Origin: Paenibacillus lutimineralis
GTDB taxonomy: Bacteria > Bacillota > Bacilli > Paenibacillales > Paenibacillaceae
Direction: 5' to 3'
Assembly: GCF_003991425.1 (NCBI RefSeq)
Contig: NZ_CP034346.1
Span: 276,001 to 340,000 of the forward strand
Length of the DNA stretch: 64,000 bases
Shown here: positions 62,895 to 64,000 of the stretch, in pieces
How the letters are laid out: every line of letters starts with the position of its first letter
Position numbering within the stretch: position 1 is the stretch's first letter
The notes under the pieces: model-generated
Seen by the model: only the letters and a program-made list of their open reading frames with translations
Told to the model about the DNA's origin: nothing
Databases searched by the model: none
Program-made: the position numbers and the translations under genes

Positions 62895-64000
62895 ATGTAT
62901 CTCTTAAGGAAAATAACAGCGGCGCTGCTTGCTTTGCTCGTGTCGATCTCCAGCCTGGCAGGTATAGTATCAGCAGCGGACGCTAAGAAGGTATCCGTTG
63001 ATGTTGCAACCAATTACACGACCCTAGTCCCCGGACAAAGCGTCTTGGTGAGCGTCAAAATCTTGAATATCCCCTCTGATCTGGGCGGGCTTCGTTCCGC
63101 CAAAGTAGTCCTAAGCTATGATGAGAATGTGTTTACGACCGAGGGTAACTTACGCTTCGATGAGGATCTTGGGAAGTACATATGGAGAGACGATACCTTC
63201 TTCATTCCTTCCCAAACCTTCGAGACCCCCAATTATCGTATCGAAAATCCGTACCCGGAGGATTCCAATCCTGCCGATGGCAGGCAGGAAGTCGTGCTAT
63301 CCATATCAGCGCTAAATAACAAAACGATCCATCAGGCGACCGATGAGGCGTTTGCCTCCTTTTTCCTAACGGTCAAAAAAGAGGTCAAGACCCAGGATAC
63401 TTCAATCCATATCGTATCTGAGGGAACCAAGCTGGAGGATGCCGCAGGAAAACCGGTTCACGGCTATGGCACAACCTCTGCGCATCTTCTTGTAGGTGCT
63501 CCTCAAAAAATTGAAATTGTGCGCGGGACTCTTCCGCCCACCTCGGATCCAATCAAGCTAAGTATAAATAGCGGTATGGAACTAAATGCGCTGGCGGTTT
63601 TCGATAATGGGGACACAGCATATGTAACCGAGTTAACATCTTGGGAAACGACGGACCCACAGGTTATACAGGCCCGGGCCCAGGGGAATGTTAAGGCAAC
63701 TGGTTTAGGAAAAGCTACGGTCACGGCCACTTTAGGTTCTGTCACTGGCAAGCATGAAGTTGCGGTCTACCCGGCGAACGCCCCCGAATTAGTTGAAGAA
63801 GAAGTAATCCGTGTCACCGTAACAAGAATCCCGAATGAGAGAAGCTTCGCAGCCGCTACAGCCGTTCAAATAAAGGTGAATGGCAAAACCGCGGAACCCG
63901 GACGACTGTTTGACGGCACCGTTTACGTTCCATTGCGGTCTGTCAGCAAGCTATTGGGAGTGGATGTAGGCTATGACAGCGCCCAAAAAGTGCCAACGAT
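62895..64000 (+). CDS. Secreted protein with cohesin-like, Big2 and CuAO_N domains (cut by window)
   Basis: ATG 62895 after GGAGG; open to the right edge, 368 residues seen. Signal peptide MYLLRKITAALLALLVSISS ending near SAADA; residues 35-205 a beta-rich cohesin-like/dockerin-type domain (VSVDVATNYTTLVPGQSVLVSV, GGLRSAKVVLSYDENVF); 210-300 Big2-like repeat (LNALAVFDNGDTAYVTELTSWETTDPQVIQ); then ITVNGKTAEPGRLFDGTVYVPLRSVSKLLGVD, a copper amine-oxidase N-terminal-like (stalk) domain used in many Bacillota surface proteins. Cell-wall or surface role is inferred. Possibly co-transcribed with the binding protein 80 nt upstream. Confidence 0.8.
   Translation, partial: MYLLRKITAALLALLVSISSLAGIVSAADAKKVSVDVATNYTTLVPGQSVLVSVKILNIPSDLGGLRSAKVVLSYDENVFTTEGNLRFDEDLGKYIWRDDTFFIPSQTFETPNYRIENPYPEDSNPADGRQEVVLSISALNNKTIHQATDEAFASFFLTVKKEVKTQDTSIHIVSEGTKLEDAAGKPVHGYGTTSAHLLVGAPQKIEIVRGTLPPTSDPIKLSINSGMELNALAVFDNGDTAYVTELTSWETTDPQVIQARAQGNVKATGLGKATVTATLGSVTGKHEVAVYPANAPELVEEEVIRVTVTRIPNERSFAAATAVQIKVNGKTAEPGRLFDGTVYVPLRSVSKLLGVDVGYDSAQKVPT

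Noticed and set aside
1..64000. CRISPR array, transposase, tRNA or rRNA genes
   Set aside because: No regularly spaced repeats, no DDE or serine/tyrosine recombinase, no cloverleaf or rRNA core sequence was found on reading.

Overview
The window looks like the chromosome of a spore-forming Bacillota species of the Paenibacillus type. Supporting signs are strong AGGAGG-type ribosome sites, frequent TTG/GTG starts, TTGACA-17-TATAAT promoters, a tyrosine-type T-box, a YheC/D spore-coat ATP-grasp protein, splA-splB, a sporulenol-type terpene cyclase, an S-layer anchored xylanase, a DUF4855 protein and a CuAO_N/Big2 secreted protein. The genus is inferred from gene content; there is no rRNA or tRNA gene to confirm it. 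Both window edges cut genes.

Layout. 1-930 (minus): an ABC-F ATPase (cut by the left edge) behind a promoter, a 13-codon leader peptide, alternative hairpins and a terminator, a textbook translational-stalling attenuator. 1.1-3.5 kb: a membrane glycosyltransferase and a YheC/D protein. 3.5-7.2 kb: a persulfide/sulfide-stress regulon (thioredoxin, two rhodaneses, CstR-like repressor, CoA-disulfide reductase-rhodanese fusion) carrying five copies of one ATACC(C)-GGGTAT operator. 7.2-9.9 kb (minus): a T-box (tyrosine specifier) controlling an NhaC-type carrier and a PqqB-like metallo-beta-lactamase-fold protein. 10.2-13.5 kb: a large secreted DUF4855 protein. 13.9-16.2 kb (minus): carboxynorspermidine dehydrogenase and decarboxylase, for polyamine synthesis. 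17.2-20.9 kb: erythromycin-esterase-like protein and a two-component system. 21.6-28.2 kb: DeoR regulator divergent from a 2-aminoethylphosphonate uptake (ATPase, fused permease, binding protein) and degradation (phnW, phnX) operon. 28.4-34.3 kb: cupin, two lipoproteins, S-layer GH10 xylanase. 34.8-37.0 kb: ahpC-ahpF under a PerR-like box. 37.4-45.8 kb: LacI regulator divergent from an ABC sugar importer, GH4 glycosidase, PfkB kinase and parallel beta-helix protein. 45.9-49.3 kb: sporulenol-type cyclase and splA-splB. 49.5-54.8 kb: frameshifted KtrB K+ channel subunit, WYL regulator, DUF2785, YitT, Doc/AbrB toxin-antitoxin pair. 55.1 kb: VanZ-family protein.

56.3-61.4 kb is the most unusual part: a radical SAM/SPASM enzyme, a 68-residue Cys-rich precursor peptide, an ABC exporter without a peptidase domain, and an M16 zinc peptidase, read as one ribosomal peptide (RiPP) pathway: maturation by the radical enzyme, export by the ABC protein and leader removal by the M16 peptidase. 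An orphan solute-binding lipoprotein and a truncated CuAO_N/Big2 protein follow to the right edge.

Regulatory RNA is plentiful: three leader terminators (ABC-F, T-box, ktrB), a fourth hairpin ahead of the polyamine operon, and three clusters of short palindromic intergenic repeats.
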